A stretch of 33,360 bases of DNA from an uncultured Prochlorococcus sp. (lineage in GTDB: Bacteria; Cyanobacteriota; Cyanobacteriia; PCC-6307; Cyanobiaceae): assembly GCA_902539115.1 (NCBI GenBank), contig CACBHP010000011.1, positions 1-33,360 of the forward strand, given 5' to 3'. The stretch's first letter is position 1. Each line of letters starts with the position of its first letter. Below the pieces are notes generated by a model, which saw nothing but the letters and a program-made list of their open reading frames with translations, was not told where the DNA came from and did not search any database. Shown here piece by piece: positions 17,906 to 25,504 of the stretch. The translations under genes were made by a program, and so were the position numbers.

Positions 17906-18150
17906 AATTCCTTCAACAAAGATGATTCCATATCAAGGCAATCAATTGGAAGTCCTTGCCCAATAGCTATTAGAAGAGGTGCAAGAATTCCTAGAGTAAA
18001 AACTAAATTTGATTGGCTTACATCATATTTACTCAAAGTAAAAGTTATCAAATAAATAATTGAAAAATACGCATGTAGGGAAAAAAATTCTTTTGGCTTT
18101 AGTACTGGCCACCTTAAAGTATTACCCAAGAAATATAAAAAACCTGTCAT
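17893..18150 (-). CDS. small membrane protein of unknown function (85 aa)
   Basis: This 85-residue protein has two or three hydrophobic segments: a short one at the start (MTGFLYFLGNTLRWPVL), one near 26-42 (LHAYFSIIYLITFTLSKY) and one near 47-68 (LVFTLGILAPLLIAIGQG). A polar tail with LDMESSLLKELK follows. I do not recognise a family; it is probably a cyanobacterial conserved membrane protein. ATG at 18150; convergent with nfu. The roughly 220-base spacer on its 5' side also holds the promoter of the DUF4278 gene running the other way. Confidence 0.7.
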   Translation of the reverse strand: MTGFLYFLGNTLRWPVLKPKEFFSLHAYFSIIYLITFTLSKYDVSQSNLVFTLGILAPLLIAIGQGLPIDCLDMESSLLKELKTK

Positions 18151-18299
18151 AAAAAATAGTTACATTAAGATTAAACCAAATATAAACATAATCCTATTTA
18201 GAGACTATTTATAAAAAAATTTACCTAAGATAATAATTAAAAAAAAATAAAATCTTCGTTTCTATTTGTAAAAGCTAGACATCCGTAAAAAAATAAGCT

Positions 18300-18368
18300 T
18301 ATAATAGTTTTGTAGCAACTGCTACTTTTTCGTTCACCTTCACTTGAGGGCGCAGTTCGAGTCATACC
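18300..18368 (+). promoter_or_regulatory. promoter and structured GC-rich 5' leader of the DUF4278 gene
   Basis: A perfect -10 box TATAAT sits at 18300-18305, predicting a start near 18312. The transcript would begin with a GTAGC/GCTAC hairpin (18312-18325) followed by five Us. Next comes a hairpin ACTTGA (18342-18347)/TCGAGT (18357-18362) with one G-U pair and a GGGCGCAGT loop. CGTTC (18331-18335) can also pair with GAACG (18372-18376), enclosing the second hairpin and burying the first ATG. The leader is far richer in GC than the surrounding DNA. Structure is by eye, unfolded by software. Confidence 0.6.
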
Positions 18369-18578
18369 ATGGAACGGGGGATGGCCGTGTTGTCACATCG
18401 AAACATGACTACTTTAACTTACAGAGGTAAAAACTACGTTCAAAATAAAGAAGCTGCTAAAAAGCAACTTGTTGAACTTACCTATAGAAGAAACGTATAC
18501 ACCAACAGAATGGATGACGTTTCTTCAAGTAATGAAAAAGCAGAATTAAATTACAGAGGTGTAAATTACACTAAATAA
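18369..18578 (+). CDS. DUF4278 family small protein with three YRG-type repeats
   Basis: This soluble protein of up to 69 residues is built from three copies of an 8-residue motif: LTYRGKNY (16-23), a degenerate LTYRRNVY (37-44) and LNYRGVNY (60-67). The L-x-YRG-x-x-Y unit is the mark of DUF4278, a cyanobacterial family of unknown function. Three in-frame ATGs are possible: 18369 (MERGMAVLSH...), 18381 and 18405 (MTTLTYRG). The repeat domain needs only the last, and the first twelve codons are part of the GC-rich leader. A terminator follows at once, so it is a short monocistronic mRNA. Such genes are often abundant and stress-responsive in picocyanobacteria; that is family knowledge, not seen here. 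Confidence 0.82.
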   Translation: MERGMAVLSHRNMTTLTYRGKNYVQNKEAAKKQLVELTYRRNVYTNRMDDVSSSNEKAELNYRGVNYTK

Positions 18579-18597
18579 TTTAATTTAAAAAGAACAT

Positions 18598-18624
18598 GCC
18601 CCTTTTTCAGGGGCTTTTTTTTTT
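18598..18624 (+). terminator. Rho-independent terminator after the DUF4278 gene
   Basis: GCCCC (18598-18602), a TTTTTCA loop and GGGGC (18610-18614) are followed by an uninterrupted run of ten Ts. This is the clearest intrinsic terminator in the window, 20 bases after the stop. It overlaps the ATG at 18596 of the next long open frame, so that ATG is not the true start. Confidence 0.85.
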
Positions 18625-18634
18625 GGCTATATTT

Positions 18635-19450
18635 ATGGGGAGCACTTTAAAAAATATGCCTGAGAGTTGCTGTAACACAAACACATCGAATAGAGCCCCT
18701 AATCAAATCGATCATAAAGATGCGATTCAAGAAAGATATGGGTCAGCCGCACTAGAAAAAGAAAGTTGTCTTTGTACACCAGTTGGGTTTAATCCCGTAT
18801 TACTTGAAGCAATTCCTCAAGAGGTTATAGAAAGAGACTATGGATGTGGTGATCCAACAAAATATGTTCAAAAAAAAGATATTGTCTTAGATCTTGGAAG
18901 TGGTAGTGGCAAAAATGCTTTTATTTGTGCCCAAATTGTTGGGAAAGAAGGGAAAGTTATTGGAGTTGATCAGAATCCTGACATGCTTTATTTATCTAGA
19001 TCAGCCTCTAAAGCAGTGACAAAAAATATAGGTTTCAATAATACAGAATTTCTTGAAGGATCAATTGAAAAACTTGATGAATTAGATCAAGATTTAAATC
19101 CATTAGTCGCTGATAAATCAGTTGATATTATTTTAAGTAATTGCGTTTTAAACTTGGTAAGTCAAGAATCTAGAAATAACCTTCTAAGTAATATCAAAAG
19201 AGTTTTAAAAGATAATGGAAGAATTGCAATTAGCGATATTGTCTCCAACAAAAAAGTACCTTTAAGATTGCAAAATGATCATGATCTATGGACAGGATGT
19301 ATCAGCGGAGCATGGTATGAGCCAGAGTTTATAAGTGATTTTAAAGAACTTGGTTTTAAAAATTTAGAATTTGCAGAAAGGAGTGCTGAACCTTGGAGAG
19401 TAATTGAGGATATTGAATTTAGAACAGTAACTTTAGTAGGCAATATTTAA
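18635..19450 (+). CDS. ArsM-like SAM-dependent methyltransferase (putative arsenite methyltransferase)
   Basis: This class I methyltransferase has 271 residues from ATG at 18635; an ATG at 18656 is the alternative, and the longer frame from 18596 runs through a terminator hairpin. The SAM loop is VLDLGSGSGKNAF (84-96), followed by VIGVDQNPDML. Cysteines line up with those of arsenite methyltransferases: C45/C47 in SCLCTPVGFNP, C71 in ERDYGCGDP, C170 in SNCVLNL and C222 in GCISGAWY. This pattern suggests methylation of As(III), a detoxification route in marine cyanobacteria where arsenate enters as a phosphate analogue. No other ars gene is nearby. A generic UbiE-like methyltransferase is the alternative. 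Confidence 0.8.
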   Translation: MGSTLKNMPESCCNTNTSNRAPNQIDHKDAIQERYGSAALEKESCLCTPVGFNPVLLEAIPQEVIERDYGCGDPTKYVQKKDIVLDLGSGSGKNAFICAQIVGKEGKVIGVDQNPDMLYLSRSASKAVTKNIGFNNTEFLEGSIEKLDELDQDLNPLVADKSVDIILSNCVLNLVSQESRNNLLSNIKRVLKDNGRIAISDIVSNKKVPLRLQNDHDLWTGCISGAWYEPEFISDFKELGFKNLEFAERSAEPWRVIEDIEFRTVTLVGNI

Positions 19451-19484
19451 ATAATTCAAGAGTTAAAAATATAACTGAATTTCC

Positions 19485-20660
19485 ATGAGTAATAAGCTAA
19501 GAGATGAAATACCAGCATTAAAAAATAAGTATTATTTCAACTATGGTGGTCAAGGACCATTACCAAAATCTTCTCTAGAAGCAATAGTTAAAACTTGGGA
19601 AATTATCCAAGATTTAGGACCATTTACCAATGATATATGGCCTTTTATTTATAAAGAAATATTGACCACAAAAAAAATCATTGCACAAAAATTAGGTGTC
19701 AATTCAAAGAATTTAGCTTTAACCGAAAATATCTCTTCCGGTATGATTTTGCCCTTTTGGGGAATAAAAGTAGAAGAGGGAGAAGAATTGTTAATAAGTG
19801 ACTGTGAACATCCTGGAGTAGTGGCTGCAAGTCGAGAATTTTGCAGAAGAAATAAATTAATAATGAAAATTTTGCCAATCCAAAAAATTAAAAATCTAAA
19901 TGACGAAAATATAATTCTAGAGATTTTAAAAAATCTAAATAGTAAGACTAAGATTCTAATTATTTCACATATTTTATGGAACTTTGGATATAAAATTCCT
20001 TTAAAACAAATTTCCATCGAATTAAAAAATAATCGTGAAAACTCTTATCTACTTGTTGATGGTGCTCAAACCTTTGGGCACATAAAAATTGAAGAAGAAG
20101 TTTTTTATTCTGATTTATATTCAATAACTTCTCATAAATGGGCTTGCGGTCCAGAAGGACTTGGAGCCATTTATGTCTCAGATAGATTTATTCATGAAAC
20201 AGATCCAACAATAATTGGTTGGAAATCATTAAAAAAAGAACAAGGCATCTATGAGCCTTCTGATAATCTTTTTCATGATGATGCAAGGAAGTTTGAAGTG
20301 GCTACTTCTTGTATTCCTTTACTTGCAGGACTGCGAAATTCTTTAGATCTATTGGATAAAGACTGCCTTGAAAAGGGGGAAAGCATTAATATCAAAAGAT
20401 TAAGTGAAAAACTTTGGGATGAATTAAATCAATTAAAAGAAATTGAATTAGTTTTAGAAAAAAAATACTTAAATGGCATAGTTAGTTTTAACATCAAAAA
20501 TATTGAAGATAAGGATGAATTTGTAAAGAAACTTGGAGAAAAGAAAATTTGGATTAGAGTTTTAGAAGATCCAAAATGGTTTAGAGCATGCGTACATCAA
20601 ATGACTACAGAAGCTGAGATTTATTTACTTTCTAAAGAAATAAAAAAAATATTGAATTAA
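19485..20660 (+). CDS. class V PLP-dependent enzyme (possible L-cysteine/cystine lyase)
   Basis: This 391-residue fold-type I PLP enzyme belongs to the aminotransferase class V/cysteine desulfurase group. Seen: the substrate/phosphate-binding FNYGGQGPLPKSS at 18-30, Asp192 in LLVDGAQTFGHI that contacts the PLP nitrogen, and the Schiff-base Lys218 in SITSHKWACGPEGLGAIY. There is no desulfurase-type catalytic Cys loop, and the closest recalled relatives are cyanobacterial L-cysteine/cystine C-S lyases, which release a persulfide, pyruvate and ammonia. It starts 34 bases after the ArsM-like stop on the same strand and may be cotranscribed. The exact reaction is uncertain. Confidence 0.8.
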   Translation: MSNKLRDEIPALKNKYYFNYGGQGPLPKSSLEAIVKTWEIIQDLGPFTNDIWPFIYKEILTTKKIIAQKLGVNSKNLALTENISSGMILPFWGIKVEEGEELLISDCEHPGVVAASREFCRRNKLIMKILPIQKIKNLNDENIILEILKNLNSKTKILIISHILWNFGYKIPLKQISIELKNNRENSYLLVDGAQTFGHIKIEEEVFYSDLYSITSHKWACGPEGLGAIYVSDRFIHETDPTIIGWKSLKKEQGIYEPSDNLFHDDARKFEVATSCIPLLAGLRNSLDLLDKDCLEKGESINIKRLSEKLWDELNQLKEIELVLEKKYLNGIVSFNIKNIEDKDEFVKKLGEKKIWIRVLEDPKWFRACVHQMTTEAEIYLLSKEIKKILN

Positions 20661-20685
20661 AGCTCTATTGACATAAATATATAAT

Positions 20686-21390
20686 TTACCAGGGAATTTC
20701 AGAACTATCCCATGCAATAAATTTCCCGGTAGATGCTGGAGATTGATTTTTAATAATATTGATCAAAAATTGGGACGATTTTTCTTTACTAAATAATTTA
20801 TGTTCTGGAACAAACTTATGAAAAGGTCTAGATAAATCAGTATCTACTGTCCCTGGATGAAGCAACGTAATCGTAGCCTTTGGGAAACGTCTAGCCCACT
20901 CAATACTTAAAGATTTAAAAAACTGATTTTGGGCAGATTTTGCAGCTCTATATGAATACCAACCTCCAGTTTGATTATCTCCAATGCTTCCCACTCTTGC
21001 ACTTATACTTGCAAAATTAAAATCAAGATCTTTTGGGATAAATTCTTCAATAGTTTTAGCTAATAAAATAGGAGAAAAGGCATTTATTGAAAAACTTTCA
21101 ATCATATTTTTTTTATCAAGATGTTGTAATCGTTTTTCTGGTTGAAGAGACTCACTATGAAGTCTACCTGTTGCATTAACAACTAACCTTAATTCTGAGG
21201 GATGATTTGATATTTTATTTTTCAACTGCAAAAGTGATTGAGAATCCTCTATATCTAATTCCCAAAAAGAATTAAAATGACTTTTTCTTCCACATAAAAC
21301 AACATCTAAATCTTTTTCACTTTCAATCAGATCTTTAGCTATTTGCGTTCCAATTCCACCTGCACCAACAACTAAGGCTAACCCATTCAT
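20686..21390 (-). CDS. short-chain dehydrogenase/reductase (C-factor-like)
   Basis: This 234-residue NAD(P)-dependent SDR has the nucleotide loop VVGAGGIGTQIA (7-18), the NATG stretch at 72-75 and a catalytic set with Ser in FASISARVGSIGD and Y147-x3-K151 in WYSYRAAKSA. The C-terminal half includes LHPGTVDTDLSRPF and ends KFIAWDSSEIPW. The pattern matches the C-factor/CsgA-like subgroup, whose substrate is unknown. It lies 81 bases downstream of murE on the same strand and is convergent with the class V PLP gene. In other bacteria close relatives can sit near photolyase-related/TIGR03643/DUF2256 genes (from memory), but here it is about 9 kb away. Confidence 0.85.
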   Translation of the reverse strand: MNGLALVVGAGGIGTQIAKDLIESEKDLDVVLCGRKSHFNSFWELDIEDSQSLLQLKNKISNHPSELRLVVNATGRLHSESLQPEKRLQHLDKKNMIESFSINAFSPILLAKTIEEFIPKDLDFNFASISARVGSIGDNQTGGWYSYRAAKSAQNQFFKSLSIEWARRFPKATITLLHPGTVDTDLSRPFHKFVPEHKLFSKEKSSQFLINIIKNQSPASTGKFIAWDSSEIPW

Positions 21391-21471
21391 CTTATTAAAA
21401 ATAACTTTATCAATTCTAAGAAACTTTTCTTATGATTTGAGGAAAGATATTTCTTATTTAGTTAAGAAATT

Positions 21472-23007
21472 TTATCTAGATTTACTTTTATCTTGCAAAG
21501 ATTTATAAGCTATTTTTCTATCATCAAAATCAATAACTTTATCATTGAGAATTTGATAGTTTTCATGTCCTTTTCCTGCAATTAAAACAATATCGTCTTT
21601 ATTTGCAAATTTTATAGATTCATTTATTGCTTTAAATCTATCAATATCAATTGTTATTTTTTCTCTTTTTTGTATCCCTATCAAAATATCATTTACTATC
21701 TTTTGCGGTTCTTCTGTTCTTGGATTATCTGAAGTTATAAACACGTAATCAGAAAACTCTTCAGCTATTGATCCCATTAAAGGCCTTTTACTACGATCTC
21801 GATCTCCTCCACAACCAAAAACAGTAATGAGTTTCCCCTTACAAAGTTTTTTAATTGATTGCAATACTTTTTTTAATCCATCAGGCGTGTGAGCATAATC
21901 AATAATTACTGTTGGAAGTGAACTTGAAAAGTCACTATTATCAATTTCTATTTTCTCCATTCTTCCAGGAGCGCCAGGGAAAGATTGAATTAATTTTGAT
22001 AAATCTTTTAAAGAGAAATTTAGTTTATACAAAATTGTTATTGCTTGAATCGCATTCATTAAATTAAATTCACCAACAAGTGGAACAAAAAGTTTAATTT
22101 TTTCCTTAGGTGTATGAAAAATGCAGGTGGAGCCATTTTCAGTAAAATTTTTATCTGTTACGAAAAAAAAATCATCATTTTCAAATTCAATGTCAGTAAT
22201 CTTTGTCGAGACTAATGCAGATCCTTTTTCAAGATCAGATGATAATTTAGATATCCAAGGGTCATCATGATTTAATACAGAAATTCCATCCTTTTCTATT
22301 AAGTAAGGTGGGAAAAATAATTTTCGTTTTGTTTGAAAATAAGATTCCATATCTGAGTGATAATCAAGATGATCTTGAGTTAAATTAGTAAATATAGCCG
22401 CCTCAAATTCGCAGCCTGATATCCTGTTTTGGGCAATAGAATGGGAACTTACCTCTAATATCGCGAATTCAGATTCAGCCTCAACAGCAGCATTTAATTT
22501 CATTTGAAGTTTATCAGCGAAATCAGTTGTATGAGAAGCCACTTCAGAGAAGCCAGGCCATCTATTGAACAATGTCCCGAATAAAGCAGTTTTTATTCCT
22601 AATTTTTTTAAAAGATATTCCAATAAAAAAGTAATGGTCGTTTTCCCATTCGTACCCGTAACACCAATTAGTTTAAGTTTTCTTGAAGGCCTATTCCAAA
22701 ACTCAGCGACTATTTGACCAAAAATATAATCTAAATTATCCTCTATAACCAAAATCCTTTCTCGATCAATCGATCCAATTTTCTGTTTTGCAGCAGTTCC
22801 AATAATGGCAGCTTCTGCGCCATTTTCAATTGCTTCAATACAATATTTTCCTCCATCAACACTTAAACCAGGCATACCTAAAAATAAAGTTCCTTTTTGT
22901 ACTTCTTTAGAGTTAAAAGAAATATTATTGATTTCATTATCAATTAAATCTAATGAAGGAATAATTCCTACCAAATCTAAAAGTTTATGTAATTTTATAG
23001 ATCTCAT
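21472..23007 (-). CDS. murE: UDP-MurNAc-tripeptide synthetase MurE (meso-diaminopimelate type)
   Basis: This cytoplasmic ATP-dependent ligase adds the third amino acid to UDP-MurNAc-L-Ala-D-Glu in peptidoglycan synthesis. The 511 residues show the three Mur domains: an N-terminal UDP-binding domain, the ATPase core with GVTGTNGKTT (115-124), and the C-terminal ligand domain. The ITSDNPRTEEP motif there carries DNPR, the signature of meso-diaminopimelate specificity rather than lysine. The ATG at 23007 is 8 bases after the DUF836 stop, so it forms an operon with yidD and the glutaredoxin-like gene. Confidence 0.96.
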   Translation of the reverse strand: MRSIKLHKLLDLVGIIPSLDLIDNEINNISFNSKEVQKGTLFLGMPGLSVDGGKYCIEAIENGAEAAIIGTAAKQKIGSIDRERILVIEDNLDYIFGQIVAEFWNRPSRKLKLIGVTGTNGKTTITFLLEYLLKKLGIKTALFGTLFNRWPGFSEVASHTTDFADKLQMKLNAAVEAESEFAILEVSSHSIAQNRISGCEFEAAIFTNLTQDHLDYHSDMESYFQTKRKLFFPPYLIEKDGISVLNHDDPWISKLSSDLEKGSALVSTKITDIEFENDDFFFVTDKNFTENGSTCIFHTPKEKIKLFVPLVGEFNLMNAIQAITILYKLNFSLKDLSKLIQSFPGAPGRMEKIEIDNSDFSSSLPTVIIDYAHTPDGLKKVLQSIKKLCKGKLITVFGCGGDRDRSKRPLMGSIAEEFSDYVFITSDNPRTEEPQKIVNDILIGIQKREKITIDIDRFKAINESIKFANKDDIVLIAGKGHENYQILNDKVIDFDDRKIAYKSLQDKSKSR

Positions 23008-23015
23008 ATAAAAAA

Positions 23016-23318
23016 TTATTTCTTCAAAATGGCATTAATATTTTTATGAAACCAACTCTTTAATTGATCATCTTTTAATCTTGGAGAAATACGAGGCAAT
23101 TCTATAATTTCCTTGGACCTAATTCCTTCAACGCCAATAACAGGTACTTCATAATCATATTTTTTATATTTATCTTTATATAAATCGACCCTATCAATAT
23201 CAATTTCTTTAAGCTCCTCTAGATTGGGAAATAAATCATTAAGGTTTATTTTTGCTAGTTTGTTTTTTAATGAATCACAAAGACAACATCCCTGCCTAAC
23301 AAAAATAAATATTTTCAT
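23016..23318 (-). CDS. glutaredoxin-like DUF836 protein
   Basis: This thioredoxin-fold protein has 100 residues from ATG at 23318 (an upstream TTG would give 110 but would overlap yidD). The start MKIFIFVRQGCCLCDSLKNK gives a beta strand followed by C11-x-x-C14. The middle has LKEIDIDRVDLYKDKYK, and then the conserved cis-Pro region YEVPVIGVEGI. It belongs to the DUF836/NrdH-like glutaredoxin group, with a probable thiol redox function and unknown partner. It is located between yidD and murE in one operon, 4 bases after the yidD stop. Confidence 0.82.
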   Translation of the reverse strand: MKIFIFVRQGCCLCDSLKNKLAKINLNDLFPNLEELKEIDIDRVDLYKDKYKKYDYEVPVIGVEGIRSKEIIELPRISPRLKDDQLKSWFHKNINAILKK

Positions 23319-23322
23319 TAAT

Positions 23323-23559
23323 TTAATCTGGCACAGGGTCGCATCCACAGGGAGATAAAGGATGACATCTGCTTAATCTCTTTAAAGTTAACCACCCTCC
23401 CTTCCAAGGACCATGTCTAGTAATTGCCTCGTATCCATAAGAGCTGCAACTTGGAATAAATCTACATCTTGGTCCGAAAAAAGGAGAAAACCACTTTTGA
23501 TAGAACGAAATCAAAAAAAGAAGTATAGAAGTAATTGATTGATTAATAGTTTTGAACAC
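23323..23559 (-). CDS. yidD: membrane protein insertion efficiency factor YidD
   Basis: This 78-residue protein of the YidD family assists YidC-dependent insertion of membrane proteins. Seen: an amphipathic/hydrophobic N-terminal stretch and the family block [19 protein letters not shown], then [20 protein letters not shown], ending CGCDPVPD. The conserved cysteine and arginine pattern is complete. The start is GTG at 23559. It is divergent from rpsD, first in the minus-strand set yidD - DUF836 - murE. In many bacteria yidD sits by rpmH/rnpA/yidC; here it is separated from them, as usual for picocyanobacteria. Confidence 0.93.
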   Translation of the reverse strand: MFKTINQSITSILLFLISFYQKWFSPFFGPRCRFIPSCSSYGYEAITRHGPWKGGWLTLKRLSRCHPLSPCGCDPVPD

Positions 23560-23569
23560 TTTAATGATG

Positions 23570-23575
23570 TAAAAT
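23570..23575 (+). promoter_or_regulatory. candidate -10 box for rpsD
   Basis: TAAAAT lies about 80 bases before the rpsD ATG, in the 95-base divergent spacer shared with yidD. Transcription would start near 23582 and give a leader of about 70 bases, long enough for autoregulatory S4 binding, though no specific structure was identified. No clear -35 element is seen. Confidence 0.3.
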
Positions 23576-23654
23576 AGTATTTCAGTAGTAATTCAGTTTA
23601 ATTGAATTTAATCAATTATCCAATTTATTGCAATTTTCTATTTAATTTAAAATT

Positions 23655-24263
23655 ATGTCAAGATACCGCGGCCCCAGATTAAGGGTCACGCGTCGCTTGG
23701 GAGAACTACCAGGTCTCACCAGGAAAGCTTCAAAGAAGTCTAATCCTCCAGGTCAGCACGGCCAAGCCCGTCGCAAGCGATCAGAATATGCGATTCGTTT
23801 AGAAGAAAAGCAGAAACTTAGGTTTAATTATGGAGTTTCTGAAAAACAACTTGTACGTTATGTAAAAAAAGCCAGAGCTCAAGAAGGATCTACAGGAGCT
23901 AACCTACTAAGACTTTTAGAAAACAGGCTAGATAATGTTTGTTTTAGATTAGGTTTTGGAGGCACCATTCCAGGCTCAAGACAATTAGTAAATCATGGCC
24001 ATGTTACTGTTAATGGAAAGGTTCTTGATATTGCTGGTTATCAATGCAAATCAGGCGATGTAATCGGAATTAAAGAAAATAAAGCAAGCAAAAAACTTGT
24101 TGAAGGTAATATAGAATTCCCTGGATTAGCAAATGTTCCCCCTCATCTTGATTTAGACAAACCCAAATTAACGGGGAAAATAAATGGAAAATGCGATAGA
24201 GAGTGGGTGGCTCTTGAAATAAACGAACTACTAGTTGTTGAATATTATTCAAGAAAAGTTTAA
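23655..24263 (+). CDS. rpsD: 30S ribosomal protein S4
   Basis: This primary 16S rRNA-binding protein nucleates assembly of the 30S body. The 202 residues show the start [20 protein letters not shown], the basic N-terminal domain of the zinc-free form and the S4 RNA-binding domain [20 protein letters not shown]. The C-terminus [11 protein letters not shown] is standard. GC content and codon choice are richer at the 5' end than in neighbouring genes, as expected for a highly expressed ribosomal gene. It is monocistronic, followed by two hairpins. Confidence 0.98.
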   Translation: MSRYRGPRLRVTRRLGELPGLTRKASKKSNPPGQHGQARRKRSEYAIRLEEKQKLRFNYGVSEKQLVRYVKKARAQEGSTGANLLRLLENRLDNVCFRLGFGGTIPGSRQLVNHGHVTVNGKVLDIAGYQCKSGDVIGIKENKASKKLVEGNIEFPGLANVPPHLDLDKPKLTGKINGKCDREWVALEINELLVVEYYSRKV

Positions 24264-24314
24264 TAAAACTTTTCTTTGGATTATTAAATCTCTCATCTTT
24301 AAATGAGAGATTTT
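24253..24314 (+). terminator. tandem hairpins downstream of rpsD
   Basis: The first stem, GAAAAGTTT (24253-24261) with AAACTTTTC (24266-24274), overlaps the rpsD stop. The second stem, AAATCTCTCAT (24286-24296) with ATGAGAGATTT (24303-24313), is an 11-bp perfect pairing with a 6-base loop and a short T-run. The second is the more likely terminator. Confidence 0.65.
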
Positions 24315-24337
24315 ACTTAATTCTTGTTTTAAAAATA

Positions 24338-25501
24338 ATGGGAAATAAGAAAAATAATATTAAAAAGCCTGGTTTTAAGACCTTATCTATTCACCATGGA
24401 GAAACTTTTGCAGAAGACACTGGGTGCGTTATGCCTCCTATTTTTTCTACATCGACTTTCAAGCATGGAAATAAAGATAATTTCGACTACACCAGATCAG
24501 GCAACCCAAACTTTAAAATTCTAGAAAAAATCCTTAAATCAATAGAAGATTCTAAATATTGTACAGTTTTTGGATCTGGAATTAGCGCGGTAACTGCAAT
24601 TTCATCAACACTAAAATCAGGCGACAAGATACTCTGCGAGTCAAATCTCTATGGTTGTACAGTGAGGATGTTTGAAAAAGTTTTCAAGAAATTTGGACTA
24701 GAAGTTTTATACACAGATTTTACAAACAAAAATAATATCAAAAAGATTTCAAACTTCGAGCCAACCTTGATATGGTTAGAAAGTCCAACTAATCCACTTT
24801 TGAAGGTACTTGATATTAAGGCGATTTGTGATGAAGCGAATAACCACAAAATACCAGTAGTTGTAGACAACACATTTTCTACAGCGCTAATCCAAAAACC
24901 GTTGGACCTTGGTGCAACACTGTCGCTTGTAAGCACCACAAAATTCATTAATGGACACAGTGACGCACTTGGAGGAGCAGTACTGACAAATAATGAGGAA
25001 TGGAATAGTAAGATGCTTTTCTCTCAAAAAGCTCTCGGGCTTCAACCATCTCCTTTTGATAGTTGGCTTATTACGAGAGGAGTAAAAACTCTTCCTTTAA
25101 GAATCGAACAACAAACTCAAAGTGCAGAATTTATTTCTGAAGAATTAAAGAATCATAAAATAATTAGTAAAGTAATTTACCCTTTTAACCAAGAACATCC
25201 GCAATTTAATTTAGCAAAATCGCAAATGAAATCTGGAGGTTCGATGATCACCCTAAAATTAAATTTAAATAAAGAGGATACTTTTGAATTTTGCAAATCT
25301 CTCAAATATTTCTCGCTAGCAGAAAGCCTTGGAGGAGTTGAAAGTTTAATTTGTCACCCCGCAACAATGACTCATGCTTCTGTTGATAACAATACAAAAA
25401 ATCTACTTGGGATAGATGATGCTCTTGTCAGATTATCAATTGGATGTGAAGATACAAACGATTTAATCTGGGACATTTTATTTGCTTTAAATCAATTCTG
25501 A
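24338..25501 (+). CDS. cystathionine gamma-synthase/lyase family PLP enzyme
   Basis: This 387-residue member of the Cys/Met metabolism PLP family moves sulfur between homoserine and cysteine derivatives. Seen: the PLP-phosphate contact YTRSGNPN (51-58), Asp in VVVDNTFSTAL, and the Schiff-base Lys202 in STTKFINGHSDALGGA. The C-terminal SLGGVESLICHPATMTHASV block is intact. Cystathionine gamma-synthase, beta-lyase and gamma-lyase share these motifs and cannot be separated by eye. It overlaps nothing but lies only 3 bases before the second PLP gene, with cysK after that, making a sulfur amino-acid cluster. Confidence 0.88.
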   Translation: MGNKKNNIKKPGFKTLSIHHGETFAEDTGCVMPPIFSTSTFKHGNKDNFDYTRSGNPNFKILEKILKSIEDSKYCTVFGSGISAVTAISSTLKSGDKILCESNLYGCTVRMFEKVFKKFGLEVLYTDFTNKNNIKKISNFEPTLIWLESPTNPLLKVLDIKAICDEANNHKIPVVVDNTFSTALIQKPLDLGATLSLVSTTKFINGHSDALGGAVLTNNEEWNSKMLFSQKALGLQPSPFDSWLITRGVKTLPLRIEQQTQSAEFISEELKNHKIISKVIYPFNQEHPQFNLAKSQMKSGGSMITLKLNLNKEDTFEFCKSLKYFSLAESLGGVESLICHPATMTHASVDNNTKNLLGIDDALVRLSIGCEDTNDLIWDILFALNQF

Positions 25502-25504
25502 AAA

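Noticed and set aside
18151-18299. Small gene in the spacer between the 85-residue gene and the DUF4278 promoter
   Set aside because: Stops are frequent in all frames and no conserved motif is visible.
18596-18634. Extended N-terminus of the ArsM-like protein (start at 18596)
   Set aside because: These codons lie in a Rho-independent terminator hairpin and its T-run, so they cannot be a sensible translated start.
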